Positions 1 through 8,141 are shown, numbered from the stretch's first letter. The stretch: 64,000 bases of DNA from JAZOXB01 sp040096185 (GCF_040096185.1 NZ_JBBMFF010000244.1:1-64000), one strand, 5' to 3'. Made by a program: numbers and translations. The notes: generated by a model from the sequence alone, not told the origin.

Positions 1-80
1 CGCCGCCTGCGGGCGGCGAACTCTGCGGGGCTCTTTGAAATCATACCCACCGGCCGGACCGGTGGGGCGTTCTGCAAAAA

Positions 81-109
81 CAGGGACCGGAGAAAGCCTC
101 CGATCCCTG
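81..109 (-). terminator. Bidirectional intrinsic terminator
   Basis: A 12-bp stem with one mismatch and an AAAGC loop. A T-run follows on the plus strand (111-114) and a run of five Ts follows on the minus strand (76-80). It lies 18 bp after the stop of the MntR-like gene and should end that transcript. It can also stop traffic in the other direction. Confidence 0.7.
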
Positions 110-126
110 CTTTTAGTATTTCCGAA

Positions 127-501
127 TTATTCTGCGTCGTGTTTCTGGACATGCGCCTTGATGGCGGCAAAGCTCTCCGCGCTGATCACATGCTCGATGC
201 GGCAGGCGTCCTCCGAGGCGATCGCGGGATCGACCCCGAGGCCGGTCAGCCACTTCGTCAGCAGGCGGTGGCGCTCGTAAATGCGCTCGGCGATCTCCTG
301 TCCGGCCGGGAGTAGCGTGATAAAGCCGCCCGCGTCCATGGAGACATAGCCGTTTTCGCGCAGGTTGCGCATGGCGATGCTGACGCTCGGCTTGGAGAAC
401 TCCAGCTCATTTGCAATGTCGATGGAACGCACAAGGCCCTTACGCTCCTTGAGCACCAGAATGGTCTCCAGATAATTCTCGGCGGATTCCTGAATCTTCA
501 T
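127..501 (-). CDS. DtxR/MntR-family metal-dependent transcriptional regulator
   Basis: A 124-residue iron- or manganese-dependent repressor of the DtxR/MntR/IdeR family, which controls metal uptake genes. The N-terminal 70 residues form a winged helix (MKIQESAENYLETILVL, then a recognition helix around SKPSVSIAMRNL). The C-terminal half carries the dimerisation/metal region, with His and Glu ligand candidates in ERHRLLTKWL and CRIEHVIS. The length fits the short MntR type without an SH3 domain. The ATG at 501 was chosen because family homology starts there; a longer frame to 564 adds non-homologous residues. This is the only clearly chromosomal gene in the window and lies just outside the integrated element. 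Its exact metal cannot be told. Confidence 0.85.
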   Translation of the reverse strand: MKIQESAENYLETILVLKERKGLVRSIDIANELEFSKPSVSIAMRNLRENGYVSMDAGGFITLLPAGQEIAERIYERHRLLTKWLTGLGVDPAIASEDACRIEHVISAESFAAIKAHVQKHDAE

Positions 502-596
502 AGGTCCTGAACATTCCTTTCGTATGAATAGAATTATTATAACACGAAAAACGGAGTTAGGCAAGCCAGAGATTTGTGCAGGAGAAAAATCCGGGC

Positions 597-625
597 TTGA
601 TTTTTGCCCTGCCTGCTGTTATAAT
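597..625 (+). promoter_or_regulatory. SigmaA promoter of the disrupted tRNA-Ser
   Basis: A -35 TTGATT and -10 TATAAT are separated by 17 bp. The predicted start site (about 632) lies some 24 bp before the tRNA 5' half at 656, as expected for a tRNA promoter. After the insertion this promoter transcribes into the left end of the integrated element and may help express the tRNA-Ser at 852. Confidence 0.65.
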
Positions 626-655
626 ATCTGCGAAGCTTTGCTGCGTCTGCAATAC

Positions 656-696
656 GGAGCGGTATCGAAGTGGTCATAACGGGACTGACTCGAAAT
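656..696 (+). pseudogene. 5' half of host tRNA-Ser(CGA), left attachment site (attL)
   Basis: The segment reads as acceptor strand GGAGCGG, D arm, then anticodon arm ACTGA-CTCGAAA, and there it is interrupted. The following bases (TTTCG) do not pair with ACTGA and no usual T loop follows. The matching TCAGT, a long variable arm, T arm and acceptor strand are found 18.3 kb away at 19006-19063. The last 10 bases, GACTCGAAAT (687-696), are repeated there. One acceptor mismatch (C against T at the fifth pair) is consistent with decay after disruption. This marks an integration into the anticodon loop. Confidence 0.8.
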
Positions 697-851
697 TTCG
701 GCAGAAGCTGGGAATTTCGTCCCCCCGCATCTCCTTGATGTTCCTCAACACAGAAAATCTCAAAATCGAATATTTTTTGCTTTCTCTCCTGTTTTCTCCC
801 CAACGAATTTTCGAGCAATTTTTTGGAAGAAAACCGGACGAAAATAGACAC

Positions 852-939
852 GGAGAGTTGTCCGAGTGGTCGAAGGTGCAGCACTCGAAATGCTGTAGAC
901 CGAAAGGTCTCTAGGGTTCGAATCCCTAACTCTCCGCCA
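852..939 (+). tRNA. tRNA-Ser(CGA), intact, carried by the integrated element
   Basis: A complete class II tRNA. The acceptor GGAGAGT pairs with ACTCTCC, the anticodon loop is CTCGAAA with anticodon CGA, the long variable arm is AGACC-GAAA-GGTCT, the T arm is GGG-TTCGAAT-CCC, and CCA is encoded at 937-939. It decodes UCG. Its stems differ from those of the split tRNA-Ser at 656/19006, so it is not a restored copy of that gene. It sits 155 bp inside the left end of the element, before the integrase. I infer it replaces the host tRNA that the insertion destroyed. Confidence 0.92.
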
Positions 940-940
940 C

Positions 941-976
941 AAAAAGCCTGTAAACAAGCCCGTTTACAGGCTTTTT
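941..976 (+). terminator. Terminator of tRNA-Ser(CGA)
   Basis: A perfect 15-bp inverted repeat (941-955 with 962-976) has a 6-base loop and ends in a T-run. It begins one base after the CCA end of the tRNA. It is symmetrical enough to also terminate the integrase transcript arriving from the minus strand. Confidence 0.85.
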
Positions 977-1030
977 AATTTTTGCCTAAAGGGCAAAGCC
1001 CGCACGATTTTCAGTTTTCAAGGGAGAAAA

Positions 1031-2248
1031 TCAGCTGTTCTCCCCGGCACTGATCGAACTCCAGCGGCTGCTGAAGTCGCCGCCCTCCGGCAGAGCAAGC
1101 CCTGTCTCCATCGCCTGCGCCGAAGTGATCTTGGACTTGTAATCCAAGTGGGCGTAGATGTTCGCCGTGGTGGTAAAGTCGCTGTGCCCCAACCACTCCT
1201 GAATGTGTTTGAGGGGGACGCCGTTGGCCAGCAGCAAGCTGGCACAGCTGTGACGCAGATCGTGAAAGCGCATCCGGCGCAAACCGTGACTCTCCAGAAA
1301 TTTCGGAAATGCGTTGGTCAGGTATTCCACCCGCATCCGCTCGCCCAACTCATCCACGAATACAAAGCCATCGTATTCATAGTTGTAGCAGTTGCCGCAG
1401 ACCTGCTTGTTCAGCTCCTGCGCCTCTTTCACCTGCATAAAGTATTCCCGGAAGCTGCCGATGAGCGGCAGGGTGCGCAGACTGGACTTGGTCTTGGCGG
1501 ATTGCTGCTCGAACTCCTGATACTTGCCGTCGATGATCGTTGAGGTCACGGTGCGCTTTACGGAAATGGTGCCCTGCTCAAAGTCGATGGCATCCCATTT
1601 CAAGCCCACCACCTCGCCACGGCGAAGTCCGTAAAAGGCAGCCACCAGCACCGGAAGCTCCAGCTTGGTTCCCCGAAGGGCTTCAAACATCTTCTGCATC
1701 TCGTCCGCCGAGAGAAAGACCGGCTGAAAGCTGTTCTTTCTGGGCCGGTCCACCTTGTCCGCCACATTCTGGATCAGCATATCGGTCTTGACTGCATATT
1801 TCAGTGCCGAGTGAATGACGGCGTGATAATGGATAACGGTATTGGGCGTGACCCGCCTGAGCATTTCGGAATAAAACATCTGCAAATGCCGGGCTTCCAG
1901 TTCCCGCAGTGTCAATTTCTTCTTGCGAAAATAAGGGACGATGGTGCTTTTCAGCAGTCCTTGATAGGCACCGTAGGTTGCGTGGGCCAGCCTTCCCTTG
2001 GCGATCTCCAGCCATTCCAGCAGATAGTCGGCGAACAGCATATCACTGCTCAGGTCGCCCACTTCTTTGGGCGGCTCAAATTCCGCTCGGAGCCTTGCCA
2101 GTTCTGACTCGGCTTTGCGCTTATTTCCCTTTTCGGAAAGCCCCAGCGAGATCCATTTCGTTTTTCGCTGCCCTCCGGCGTTTTTATAGTTCAACACGGC
2201 ATAATACTTGCCGTTTTTCAATGTCAGATGTCCTGCTACCAATTTCAT
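1031..2248 (-). CDS. int: Tyrosine recombinase (integrase)
   Basis: A 405-residue phage/ICE-type integrase that would catalyse insertion and excision at the tRNA-Ser site. An AP2-like arm-binding N-terminus (residues 1-60) is followed by a SAM-like core-binding domain (70-165) and the catalytic domain (175-370). Catalytic residues are visible: Arg209 in YGLRRGE, Lys near 252, His329/Arg332 in FHDLRH, His355 in WLGH and Tyr365 in NIYAHLD. It is the first protein gene inside the element, next to attL. The Shine-Dalgarno AGGAGG ends only two bases before the ATG; a TTG two codons later has better spacing. It looks intact. Confidence 0.93.
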   Translation of the reverse strand: MKLVAGHLTLKNGKYYAVLNYKNAGGQRKTKWISLGLSEKGNKRKAESELARLRAEFEPPKEVGDLSSDMLFADYLLEWLEIAKGRLAHATYGAYQGLLKSTIVPYFRKKKLTLRELEARHLQMFYSEMLRRVTPNTVIHYHAVIHSALKYAVKTDMLIQNVADKVDRPRKNSFQPVFLSADEMQKMFEALRGTKLELPVLVAAFYGLRRGEVVGLKWDAIDFEQGTISVKRTVTSTIIDGKYQEFEQQSAKTKSSLRTLPLIGSFREYFMQVKEAQELNKQVCGNCYNYEYDGFVFVDELGERMRVEYLTNAFPKFLESHGLRRMRFHDLRHSCASLLLANGVPLKHIQEWLGHSDFTTTANIYAHLDYKSKITSAQAMETGLALPEGGDFSSRWSSISAGENS

Positions 2249-2365
2249 TTCCTCCTGTCCTTTGTATTTGCAGAACAGAACTTCAAACCGACAGCATCAG
2301 TATACCATCGGTTTGGAGTTCTCTCTATTCTGCGATTTGTTTGATTACAGCCGCATCAATACGAA

Positions 2366-3277
2366 TCAGCGGGCATCCCGGTTCCGTTCTCTCTGCCGCT
2401 TCAGCAGTTCCAACCCCTTGATGATGTCCCGGCGCATCTGCTCCTCGGTGTAGCCGGAGGGGAAGTATTTCCGCAGCTCCTCCCGCTTGAATTTCAGCTG
2501 CTCCTGCTGGTTGGGCTTCGTCTCCGCCAGCACGGCGTAGATTATCTGGTCATCCAGTAAGCCCTCCTGCGCCAGCTTTTTAAGCCGTATGCTTTGGGCG
2601 TGGGACGGCGTGCAGTCGTTCAGCGCCATCGCGTCCAGTACCGCCCGCTGCTGATACGAGTCTAAGTAGGAAAGCTCCACCGCCGGGTTGAAGGCGATCT
2701 TGCCGTCGTCCACCATTGAAAGCAGTTCGGGGATCAGGTAGGTCAGGCGGATATATCTTCGCACTTGGTCTTTACTCTCACCTGCATCGTCTGCCACTTT
2801 TTCTACGCTAAGCAACTTCTCTGCAACTTGCACAGAAGCGATGCCTTGATGCTTGATGGCATCCAGCTTCATTTTGTAGGCAAACGCCTTTTCGCTGGGC
2901 AGGATGGTCTCTCGCTGCAAGTTGGCATCCACCATTGCGATCACCGCTTCATCGTCAGACAGCTCCCGGACGATGACAGGCATCGTCTCGACGCCCAGCA
3001 CCTGACACGCCGCCAGTCGCCGGTGACCGGAGATCAGCTCGTAACCGCCGTCCGGCAGCGGCCTTGCCAGCGCTGGGGTAATAGCGCCCACCTTGCGGAT
3101 GCTCTCGATCATCCGCTGCATCTCCTCGTTGTTCTGCACCTTGAAGGGGTGACCTTTGAACGGGTGCAGCTCGGCCAGTGGAATATTCCGCACCCGCTCC
3201 AGTTTGGCATCGTCCCGCTCCGCCTGCGTGGAAAACAGATCGTCCAGCGTGGGTAAAGTAAAATCCGATTTTCTCAT
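2366..3277 (-). CDS. parB: ParB/RepB/Spo0J-family partition protein
   Basis: About 303 residues. A ParB N-terminal domain is visible from residue 35 to 130: LHPFKGHPFKV, then the CTPase motif region ISGHRRLAACQ with GHRR. A helix-turn-helix follows (VADDAGESKDQVRRYIRLT). No ParA lies next to it. In Clostridia integrative elements such orphan ParB proteins accompany a RepA-like ATPase and an integrase, as here, and may stabilise the excised circle. The start at 3277 was chosen for GAGGA eight bases upstream; an upstream frame to 3415 runs through repeat DNA and is unlikely to be translated. Confidence 0.85.
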   Translation of the reverse strand: MRKSDFTLPTLDDLFSTQAERDDAKLERVRNIPLAELHPFKGHPFKVQNNEEMQRMIESIRKVGAITPALARPLPDGGYELISGHRRLAACQVLGVETMPVIVRELSDDEAVIAMVDANLQRETILPSEKAFAYKMKLDAIKHQGIASVQVAEKLLSVEKVADDAGESKDQVRRYIRLTYLIPELLSMVDDGKIAFNPAVELSYLDSYQQRAVLDAMALNDCTPSHAQSIRLKKLAQEGLLDDQIIYAVLAETKPNQQEQLKFKREELRKYFPSGYTEEQMRRDIIKGLELLKRQRERNRDAR

Positions 3278-3338
3278 TGTGTTGTCCTCACTTTCATAGT
3301 TTTTTCTTTCAGGGGTTTTAGGGCACGCCCTAACGAGT

Positions 3339-3467
3339 GTTTTTGCGCTCCGGCTCTGCCGGGAGTAAAAACGCACTGCTCGCTCAGATGACGCAGGCAT
3401 CGCAAGCGGATACACTGTTTGGCTCCGACAGGAGTAAAAACAGTCTGCTCGCTTAGACTGCGCAGGC
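3339..3467. repeat. Two tandem hairpin-forming repeats upstream of parB
   Basis: Two related units occupy the gap between parB and the RHH gene. Unit A (hairpin 3339-3372) pairs GTTTTT and CTCCGGC with GCCGGGAG and AAAAAC. Unit B (3415-3443) pairs CTGTTT and CTCC with GGAG and AAACAG. Each is followed by a similar 25-base tail ending in CGCAGGC (3392-3398 and 3461-3467). Candidates are operator, parS-like or mobilisation sites. Confidence 0.55.
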
Positions 3468-3478
3468 GTGATACCTGC

Positions 3479-3739
3479 TTACTTTAATTCATTCAAAATT
3501 GCTTCTAGCCTGCTCAGAATTTCCTCTTTCTGAAGCTGTGAGAGCTCCGCTTTCAGGCCGTTCAGCATCCGAAACAGGCGGTAATCCCGCTCTGTGATGG
3601 CCGCTTTGACCTCTTTTCCAAGCCCCAGCCGCCGCAGATATTCCGACAGCGACAGAGAACAGAACCGAGCATTTTCCAGTAGTTTCTGCTTCTCCTGCTC
3701 GGTCACACGGACATTGATCCCGTAGTTTTTGCTGCGCAT
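3479..3739 (-). CDS. Ribbon-helix-helix, MobC-like protein
   Basis: An 86-residue protein with an Arc/MetJ-like ribbon-helix-helix N-terminus (YGINVRVTEQEKQKLLENAR, then LSLSEYLRRLGLG) and a helical C-terminus. The pattern RVTEQE...SLSEYLRRL matches small MobC-type relaxosome proteins, which bind oriT and recruit a relaxase. No relaxase gene is present in the element, so it may instead be a plain repressor or mark a site used by a relaxase in trans. It has a strong GGGGG Shine-Dalgarno. It lies in the same direction as repA and parB and is probably co-transcribed with them. Confidence 0.65.
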   Translation of the reverse strand: MRSKNYGINVRVTEQEKQKLLENARFCSLSLSEYLRRLGLGKEVKAAITERDYRLFRMLNGLKAELSQLQKEEILSRLEAILNELK

Positions 3740-3796
3740 TTGTTCACCCCCTTTCTTCGGTTTGTGACGGCAATGACGGTTGTGACGGGGATTTCC

Positions 3797-4813
3797 TTAT
3801 ATAGCGATCCCGGCGTCATTTGCGTCATCGCCGTCACGGCGCAGAAATTTGATGAGCCGGCTTTTTCCCGTTCGCTTGGTGCGATACTCGATACCCAGCG
3901 GCTCCAGCACCTCATAGGTGAACTGACCGAGATACTTTGTGACCATATTGGGCGTGACCTCCTGCTCCTTCATTTCGGTCAGCAGCTCCGTGGCCGTGCC
4001 TACCCATTCGGTGCGGCACTCCATAAAGTCCACCACCCGAAACAGAAATTTCGGCAGTTCCGCCTTATGAATGTCCTCGCTGTTCTTGCGCTCCACCAGC
4101 TCCCAGACCAAGTCGTTAAACTGCAAGGTCAGTTCCTGATATTCCACATCCCGCCCGCTGACCAGCAGCGTAGCGGCGTTTCCGCTACGCTTACGGCGCA
4201 GGATGAAGTTGGTGTCCGCAGCGCCGATGATGCCAGTGGAGCCACTGACATCGTTAAAGGGATCGTCGCTGTCTTGCAGCTTTCGCAGGTGATGCACCAG
4301 CAAAATGGCGATGTTGAAGCCGTCGGCAATGCGCTTGATGGAGGAAATGTCGTCGTAGTCGTTGCCGTACATTCCCGCTTTTCCGGCGCTGCCCTTGGAG
4401 TCCCGCACCTTTTGCAGCGTGTCAATGATGACCAGCTTGGTAGCGGAATGCTCGGTCAGAAAGTCCGTGATCTGCTCCTCCAGCCCGCCGCCGATCAGCC
4501 CGGAGGTCACGGCAAAATACAGGTTGTCCGGGGCGCTGTCGGTGAGGTTGTAGAGTCGGTCTTTGATGCGGCGCTGGGTGTCCTCAAGGCTCAGATAGAG
4601 CACATCGCATTGCAGTGTAGGCAGCCCCCAAATAGAGTTTCCCTGCGCCACTTGCAGCCCCAGCCACAGCATCAGCCAGCTTTTGCCGATCTTGCTGGCA
4701 CCGCTGATGACATTGACACCCTGCGAAATAAGGCCGTCTACGATGAACATTGTCTTGCTCATCGGCGTGGACAGCAGGGTCTCTGCGTCCACGGTTTTCA
4801 GTTTGTTGTTCAT
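3797..4813 (-). CDS. repA: RepA-like hexameric ATPase (AAA_25 family)
   Basis: A 338-residue RecA-fold ATPase of the plasmid RepA/AAA_25 type. Walker A is near residue 45 (GASKIGKSW) and Walker B is the hydrophobic strand ending LVIIDTLQKV. It is followed by LLVHHLRK, typical of RepA helicases. The last 80 residues look like a winged helix. Such proteins unwind origins of small plasmids and replicating integrative elements. With the 70-bp repeats upstream it suggests that the excised element can replicate. The ATG at 4813 has AAAGGAG at good spacing; the longer frame to 5200 overlaps the VLP gene and is a shadow. Confidence 0.8.
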   Translation of the reverse strand: MNNKLKTVDAETLLSTPMSKTMFIVDGLISQGVNVISGASKIGKSWLMLWLGLQVAQGNSIWGLPTLQCDVLYLSLEDTQRRIKDRLYNLTDSAPDNLYFAVTSGLIGGGLEEQITDFLTEHSATKLVIIDTLQKVRDSKGSAGKAGMYGNDYDDISSIKRIADGFNIAILLVHHLRKLQDSDDPFNDVSGSTGIIGAADTNFILRRKRSGNAATLLVSGRDVEYQELTLQFNDLVWELVERKNSEDIHKAELPKFLFRVVDFMECRTEWVGTATELLTEMKEQEVTPNMVTKYLGQFTYEVLEPLGIEYRTKRTGKSRLIKFLRRDGDDANDAGIAI

Positions 4814-4929
4814 AGATTTTTCTCCTTTGTAGAATGTTAGAAATGGATTTTGACAGGTGCAGATGGAAACGGCCACCCGCCCCCGCTTTGCTATCCCAAA
4901 AGCCTTGGAATTCAAGGCTTTCCCGGTGC

Positions 4930-5289
4930 TTAATGTTCTACGCTGCGCCGCCGTCTGGCGGAGTCTGCCTTCTGCTTGCGCCGGATGGAGCGGCCGCATT
5001 CCGGGCAGTACTTCTGCCGGTTGCTGCCGGGTGCAAAGGGCTTTCCGCATCGGTCGCAGAGCCGTGTGCGCTGCCGGTAAATATCGGCGCAGAGTACCTT
5101 GTCGGCGGGTAGAACCGCCCGCCGGAAGTACTTGCACAGCAGCGAATAGGAAATCGTCTGCACGCACACACAGCCCTCGCCGTCGTCCAGCGGCATGCAA
5201 TTGCCGCCATCATAGTTGGCGCACAGCCTCCGGATCAGCCGGTTGCAGCGTGCCCTTTGGGCGGGCGTCAGGCGCTTGATCTCATCCAA
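4930..5289 (-). CDS. Cysteine-rich VLP-family protein
   Basis: A 119-residue protein recognised as the Cys-rich VLP family that is widespread on Firmicutes mobile elements; its molecular role is unknown. It has a Cys cluster in the middle (NCMPLDDGEGCVCVQ) and a C-terminal zinc-ribbon-like unit, CDRCGKPF...KYCPECGRS, with two CxxC pairs. The start is TTG at 5289, overlapping the excisionase-like gene by eight bases, with the Shine-Dalgarno inside that gene, so the two are translationally coupled. It lies upstream of repA in one operon. Confidence 0.75.
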   Translation of the reverse strand: MDEIKRLTPAQRARCNRLIRRLCANYDGGNCMPLDDGEGCVCVQTISYSLLCKYFRRAVLPADKVLCADIYRQRTRLCDRCGKPFAPGSNRQKYCPECGRSIRRKQKADSARRRRSVEH

Positions 5290-5509
5290 CTTTCTTCACC
5301 TCCTTCTCCATCACATAGTTGATGACGCTGATTTTCGGGATCTTCAGCGTCGTGCCGATCTTCACGGCGTGGATGTACCCATAGTCGATCAGCTTGTAGG
5401 CCAGCTTGCGGCTGATGCCCAGCATCTCCCGAAGCTCTTTGACGGTCACAATGTCCGGGTATTCCGGAAACATCATCTGATAAAGCTCTCTGAGCTCTCC
5501 TTTCTTCAT
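5282..5509 (-). CDS. Excisionase-like helix-turn-helix protein
   Basis: A 75-residue MerR/Xis-type winged helix: PDIVTVKELREMLGISRKLAYKLIDYG, then a beta wing (HAVKIGTTLKIPKISV). Small proteins of this kind direct the integrase to excise. The ATG at 5509 follows AAAGGAGG by nine bases. It is the first gene of the repA-parB-int operon. The C-terminal domain of the 18177-18749 protein at the other end of the element is clearly related (YPDVVTVKDV...GLKFCIPKIFLV). Confidence 0.75.
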   Translation of the reverse strand: MKKGELRELYQMMFPEYPDIVTVKELREMLGISRKLAYKLIDYGYIHAVKIGTTLKIPKISVINYVMEKEVKKVG

Positions 5510-5864
5510 AGGTTTGAACCTCCTTTGCTTGTTCTGAAACCGCATTTCTGCGGTAATTTTTGCTTGCTGCCGCTCATCCGCATCGTTCCTACCCCGGAAT
5601 CTCACCACGGCGTATCGCTTCTTTGGTGCGCTCTCGTCGCAGCAAGTTCCATATCATTCGCTTCCGCACTCGTGCGAACGCTCATTCGTTTCACTGCTGC
5701 TCCTCTTCCCACAAAATCTTCGATTTTGCGGGAGCCCTGAATTATCGGGAAGTCGTGGCGTCACTTGCCGGAAGCATATCCTTTGGAGGCGGCGATTCAA
5801 TTTTCAAGGTACACAGAGAGAATCCCCTCAACAGGTAGGCAGCGAGAAGGCCTGTTTTTTAACC
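5510..5864. other. Gene-free stretch with hairpins
   Basis: No convincing gene. It holds two small hairpins: ACCGCA-TTTC-TGCGGT near 5540-5555, and one around 5709-5731 built on AAAATC-TTC-GATTTT. A terminator-like AACAGG...CCTGTT with a T-run (about 5830-5860) points along the plus strand. It is the probable leader and promoter region of the minus-strand replication operon, but no promoter box could be picked with confidence. Confidence 0.4.
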
Positions 5865-6235
5865 CCCTCACTAATCAACTGGGAAAATTTTTTTGATTTG
5901 TACGAAGGAACTTTGAAAATTTCTTTGAAATCCTCTCTACTAACCAACTGGGAAATTTTTTCGGATTTGAACGAGAAAACTTTTGAGAATTTTTCTGCGA
6001 ACCCCTCTACTACTTAATTGGGAATTTTTCCGGCAACAATAAAAAGAATTTTGAAGAAAATTTATAAGCGCCCCTCCCACTAATCAACTGGGAACTTTTC
6101 TGGCAAATAACAAATAGAATTTTGAAGGAAATTTTTCAGGGCCTTCCTACTAACCAATTGGGAACTTTTTCGAGATTTTGGCAAAGTAATTTGAAAAGTC
6201 CCCTCAATTTTTCAAAAGGACCCTTCTACTTACTC
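5865..6235. repeat. Five 70-bp tandem repeats (iteron-like), plus a decayed sixth
   Basis: The motif CTAAYCAAYTGGGAA recurs at 5871, 5940, 6010 (variant CTACTTAATTGGGAA), 6080 and 6150, a spacing of 69, 70, 70 and 70 bp. Each copy is preceded by a C-rich CCCTCY block and followed by an AT-rich stretch with TTTGAA and TTTTGAAG. A weaker copy begins near 6221. The array sits directly upstream of the xis-VLP-repA-parB operon. The layout resembles plasmid iterons or a partition site; this is inference. Confidence 0.75.
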
Positions 6236-6304
6236 TGAATAAGGGGTGCCGTTTGGCAGGGTGTTTCGAGAAATTTCTCAATCTTTCTATCAAGACGCAA
6301 AAAA

Positions 6305-6332
6305 GCCGCCCTCCCGATGATGGGAGGACGGC
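6305..6332. terminator. Intrinsic terminator hairpin
   Basis: GCCGNCCTCCC pairs with GGGAGGNCGGC around a GATGAT loop. An A-run lies on the left (6299-6304), giving a T-run on the minus strand. It probably ends the ImmA/PIN transcript before the repeat array. Confidence 0.6.
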
Positions 6333-6367
6333 TGATAATCACTATTGACTTATAGATGGCTCATATA

Positions 6368-6405
6368 GAAATAGGGCACCGGCTAAGCGGTCGGTGCCCT
6401 ATTTC
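6368..6405. terminator. Second terminator hairpin after the PIN gene
   Basis: A 14-bp stem (6368-6381 with 6392-6405) with a 10-base loop lies 28 bp after the PIN-domain gene stop at 6433. The arm ends in AAATA/TATTT. With the hairpin at 6305 it forms a double stop. Confidence 0.6.
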
Positions 6406-6432
6406 TACATACATTACTGAATAATATGCTGT

Positions 6433-6924
6433 TTAGAATTTCCATTGTTCCATTTCACACAAAGAAGTAATGTTTACGGATGTAATCCCATACTTCTTAC
6501 TAATCTGTGGAATCTTCATTTGTTTGTCTTTGTTTTCTTCGGTGATAATTATTAATCCGTATTTCATAGCCGTTGCAATTAGAAATGCGTCGCCAGAAGA
6601 TGTACCGCTTTTTCCTGTAAATTCAATCATCTTCGGATTTTCAGTGACGATTTTTCTAACATTGTTTTGGATGTCGTCGTCAATTTCAAGGACAGTACAT
6701 TGTTGGGAAAAAATCCACTCTTTAATTTCTTTATCCTTTATTTCTTCGAATATCTCAGAGCAAGTTACTATCGAATGGGAACGCATATATTCTTCGATTC
6801 GTTCCCACTGACTTTTATAAACAAGCCGTGTATGAGTTTCCCCTGGTTTCTGAGACAGTATAGACGATGTGTCCATTATGTACTTATAAGGTCTTTCGCT
6901 ATCGAATAGTGTCATCTGTTCCAC
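6433..6924 (-). CDS. PIN-domain toxin-like protein (DUF4411)
   Basis: A 163-residue protein with a PIN-like fold: the early acid in YIMDTSSILSQ, central acids in WIFSQQCTVLEIDDDI, and the late pair in SGDAFLIATAMKYGLIIITEE. DUF4411 proteins are typically partnered by an ImmA/IrrE-type regulator, and that partner lies immediately upstream with a 13-base overlap. PIN proteins are ribonucleases; by analogy this is the toxin of a toxin-antitoxin or defence pair. The start is GTG at 6924, seven bases after GGGAGG. Confidence 0.8.
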   Translation of the reverse strand: MEQMTLFDSERPYKYIMDTSSILSQKPGETHTRLVYKSQWERIEEYMRSHSIVTCSEIFEEIKDKEIKEWIFSQQCTVLEIDDDIQNNVRKIVTENPKMIEFTGKSGTSSGDAFLIATAMKYGLIIITEENKDKQMKIPQISKKYGITSVNITSLCEMEQWKF

Positions 6925-8111
6925 TTGGATACCTCCCGCAAAAACTTGTCTATATGGTTTTGGCCTACATTCAAATGGCGGGCAATATCAAGTTTGCTAT
7001 ACACATCGTTCACATATCCCTGATATAAAATCTTGCTTACAGAAGGACTTGTACGGTCGATTGCTTCTCTACTCATATTCCGCGGAATAGAGGATTTTAT
7101 TCCATTTTCCCTCTGAATTTTTCTCTTTTCCCGATCTTCTTCAATTTCTCTCCTAAACAAATCTGCATAAGTTTCATATTCGCTTTGGTCAATCTTACGA
7201 AGTTCAAGTAATCTGCGCACTATTACTTCTCGACTTACAGAAAAGCGATCCGCAACTCGCTTAATATCATCAATTGAATATGGCGCAAAATAGTGACCGT
7301 GTTCAAGTACAATTCTAAGAGCTCTCTTGGGAACAAGTAATTCGCCCGCTACAGCATTGCAAAACACTTCTTCTGACAAAGTCGATGCGGAACTGCTCAT
7401 ATCATTGCACAAGGAGGATTCCCTTTTGAATAGGTGAACTAGTTCGTGAATAATTGTAAATGTCTTTGCCGGCGGACGATCTTCATCATTAATGCCGATA
7501 ATAGGCAATAGCGTATTATAAATTGAAAAGCCTCGAGCTGTATCAATCGTTACATCCGTGAAGCAATGCACAAAAACGCCTTTTGTCTCGATTTTATCAC
7601 GAACATATAGGTAAAATTGGCGTGTAGAACTACACTTATACTGTTCACCAAGATCGATAGCGAATTGTTTACGGATCGCATTTGCCCATTCATCAACAGA
7701 ATCGCTGTCAGGAATAAGCGGCTCAAAATCTGGTGGAGTCATTCCAAATTCATCGTCGGCACTTAACAGAAAATCGCGTTCAAGAAGAACATCTATCATA
7801 GCGATATTTAATGAGCTGTCATCAATACTAACTGCCCCAGACATCGTTCGCATATTCCGAATATTTGGAATACGCTTCAATGGTATATCGCAAGGATTCA
7901 TATAGAGACCTGCAAAGGGTATATGCAAACAGGCTGCAATTTTCTTCGCTTGGTTGATAGTTGGCAAGTTTATATCAGTAGGAGTAAGCCACTGATTTAG
8001 CCTAGACATATTTAATTTTGTCTTACTGGCGAGGAATTCACTAGATACGCCCTTTTCTTTGCAGATATGAGCCAAAGTATCTTTATTAATAGTCGCATAT
8101 ACATAGCCCAC
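6912..8111 (-). CDS. HTH plus ImmA/IrrE metallopeptidase, partner of the PIN protein
   Basis: A 399-residue two-domain protein. Residues 1-75 are an XRE-like helix-turn-helix. Residues 165-300 hold an ImmA/IrrE zinc peptidase with the HExxH motif HELVH at 222-226 and a downstream Glu in SEEVFCNAVAGELLVP. The C-terminal 70 residues include another HTH-like segment. Such proteins repress their operon and can be relieved by proteolysis. A GTG start at 8111 is supported by GGAGG nine bases upstream. It lies between hsdR and the PIN gene, all on the minus strand, forming part of the defence block. Confidence 0.85.
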   Translation of the reverse strand: MGYVYATINKDTLAHICKEKGVSSEFLASKTKLNMSRLNQWLTPTDINLPTINQAKKIAACLHIPFAGLYMNPCDIPLKRIPNIRNMRTMSGAVSIDDSSLNIAMIDVLLERDFLLSADDEFGMTPPDFEPLIPDSDSVDEWANAIRKQFAIDLGEQYKCSSTRQFYLYVRDKIETKGVFVHCFTDVTIDTARGFSIYNTLLPIIGINDEDRPPAKTFTIIHELVHLFKRESSLCNDMSSSASTLSEEVFCNAVAGELLVPKRALRIVLEHGHYFAPYSIDDIKRVADRFSVSREVIVRRLLELRKIDQSEYETYADLFRREIEEDREKRKIQRENGIKSSIPRNMSREAIDRTSPSVSKILYQGYVNDVYSKLDIARHLNVGQNHIDKFLREVSKWNR

Positions 8112-8141
8112 TATATTTCACCTCCACATAAGCAATCAATT

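Noticed and set aside
852..939. The intact tRNA-Ser as attB, restored by the element
   Set aside because: Its anticodon stem (CAGCA/TGCTG) does not pair with the displaced 3' half at 19006 (TCAGT), while the half at 656-696 does. So the target was the other tRNA.
5865..6235. CRISPR array
   Set aside because: Units are about 70 bp tandem copies with similar sequence throughout, not short repeats with unique spacers, and there are no cas genes.
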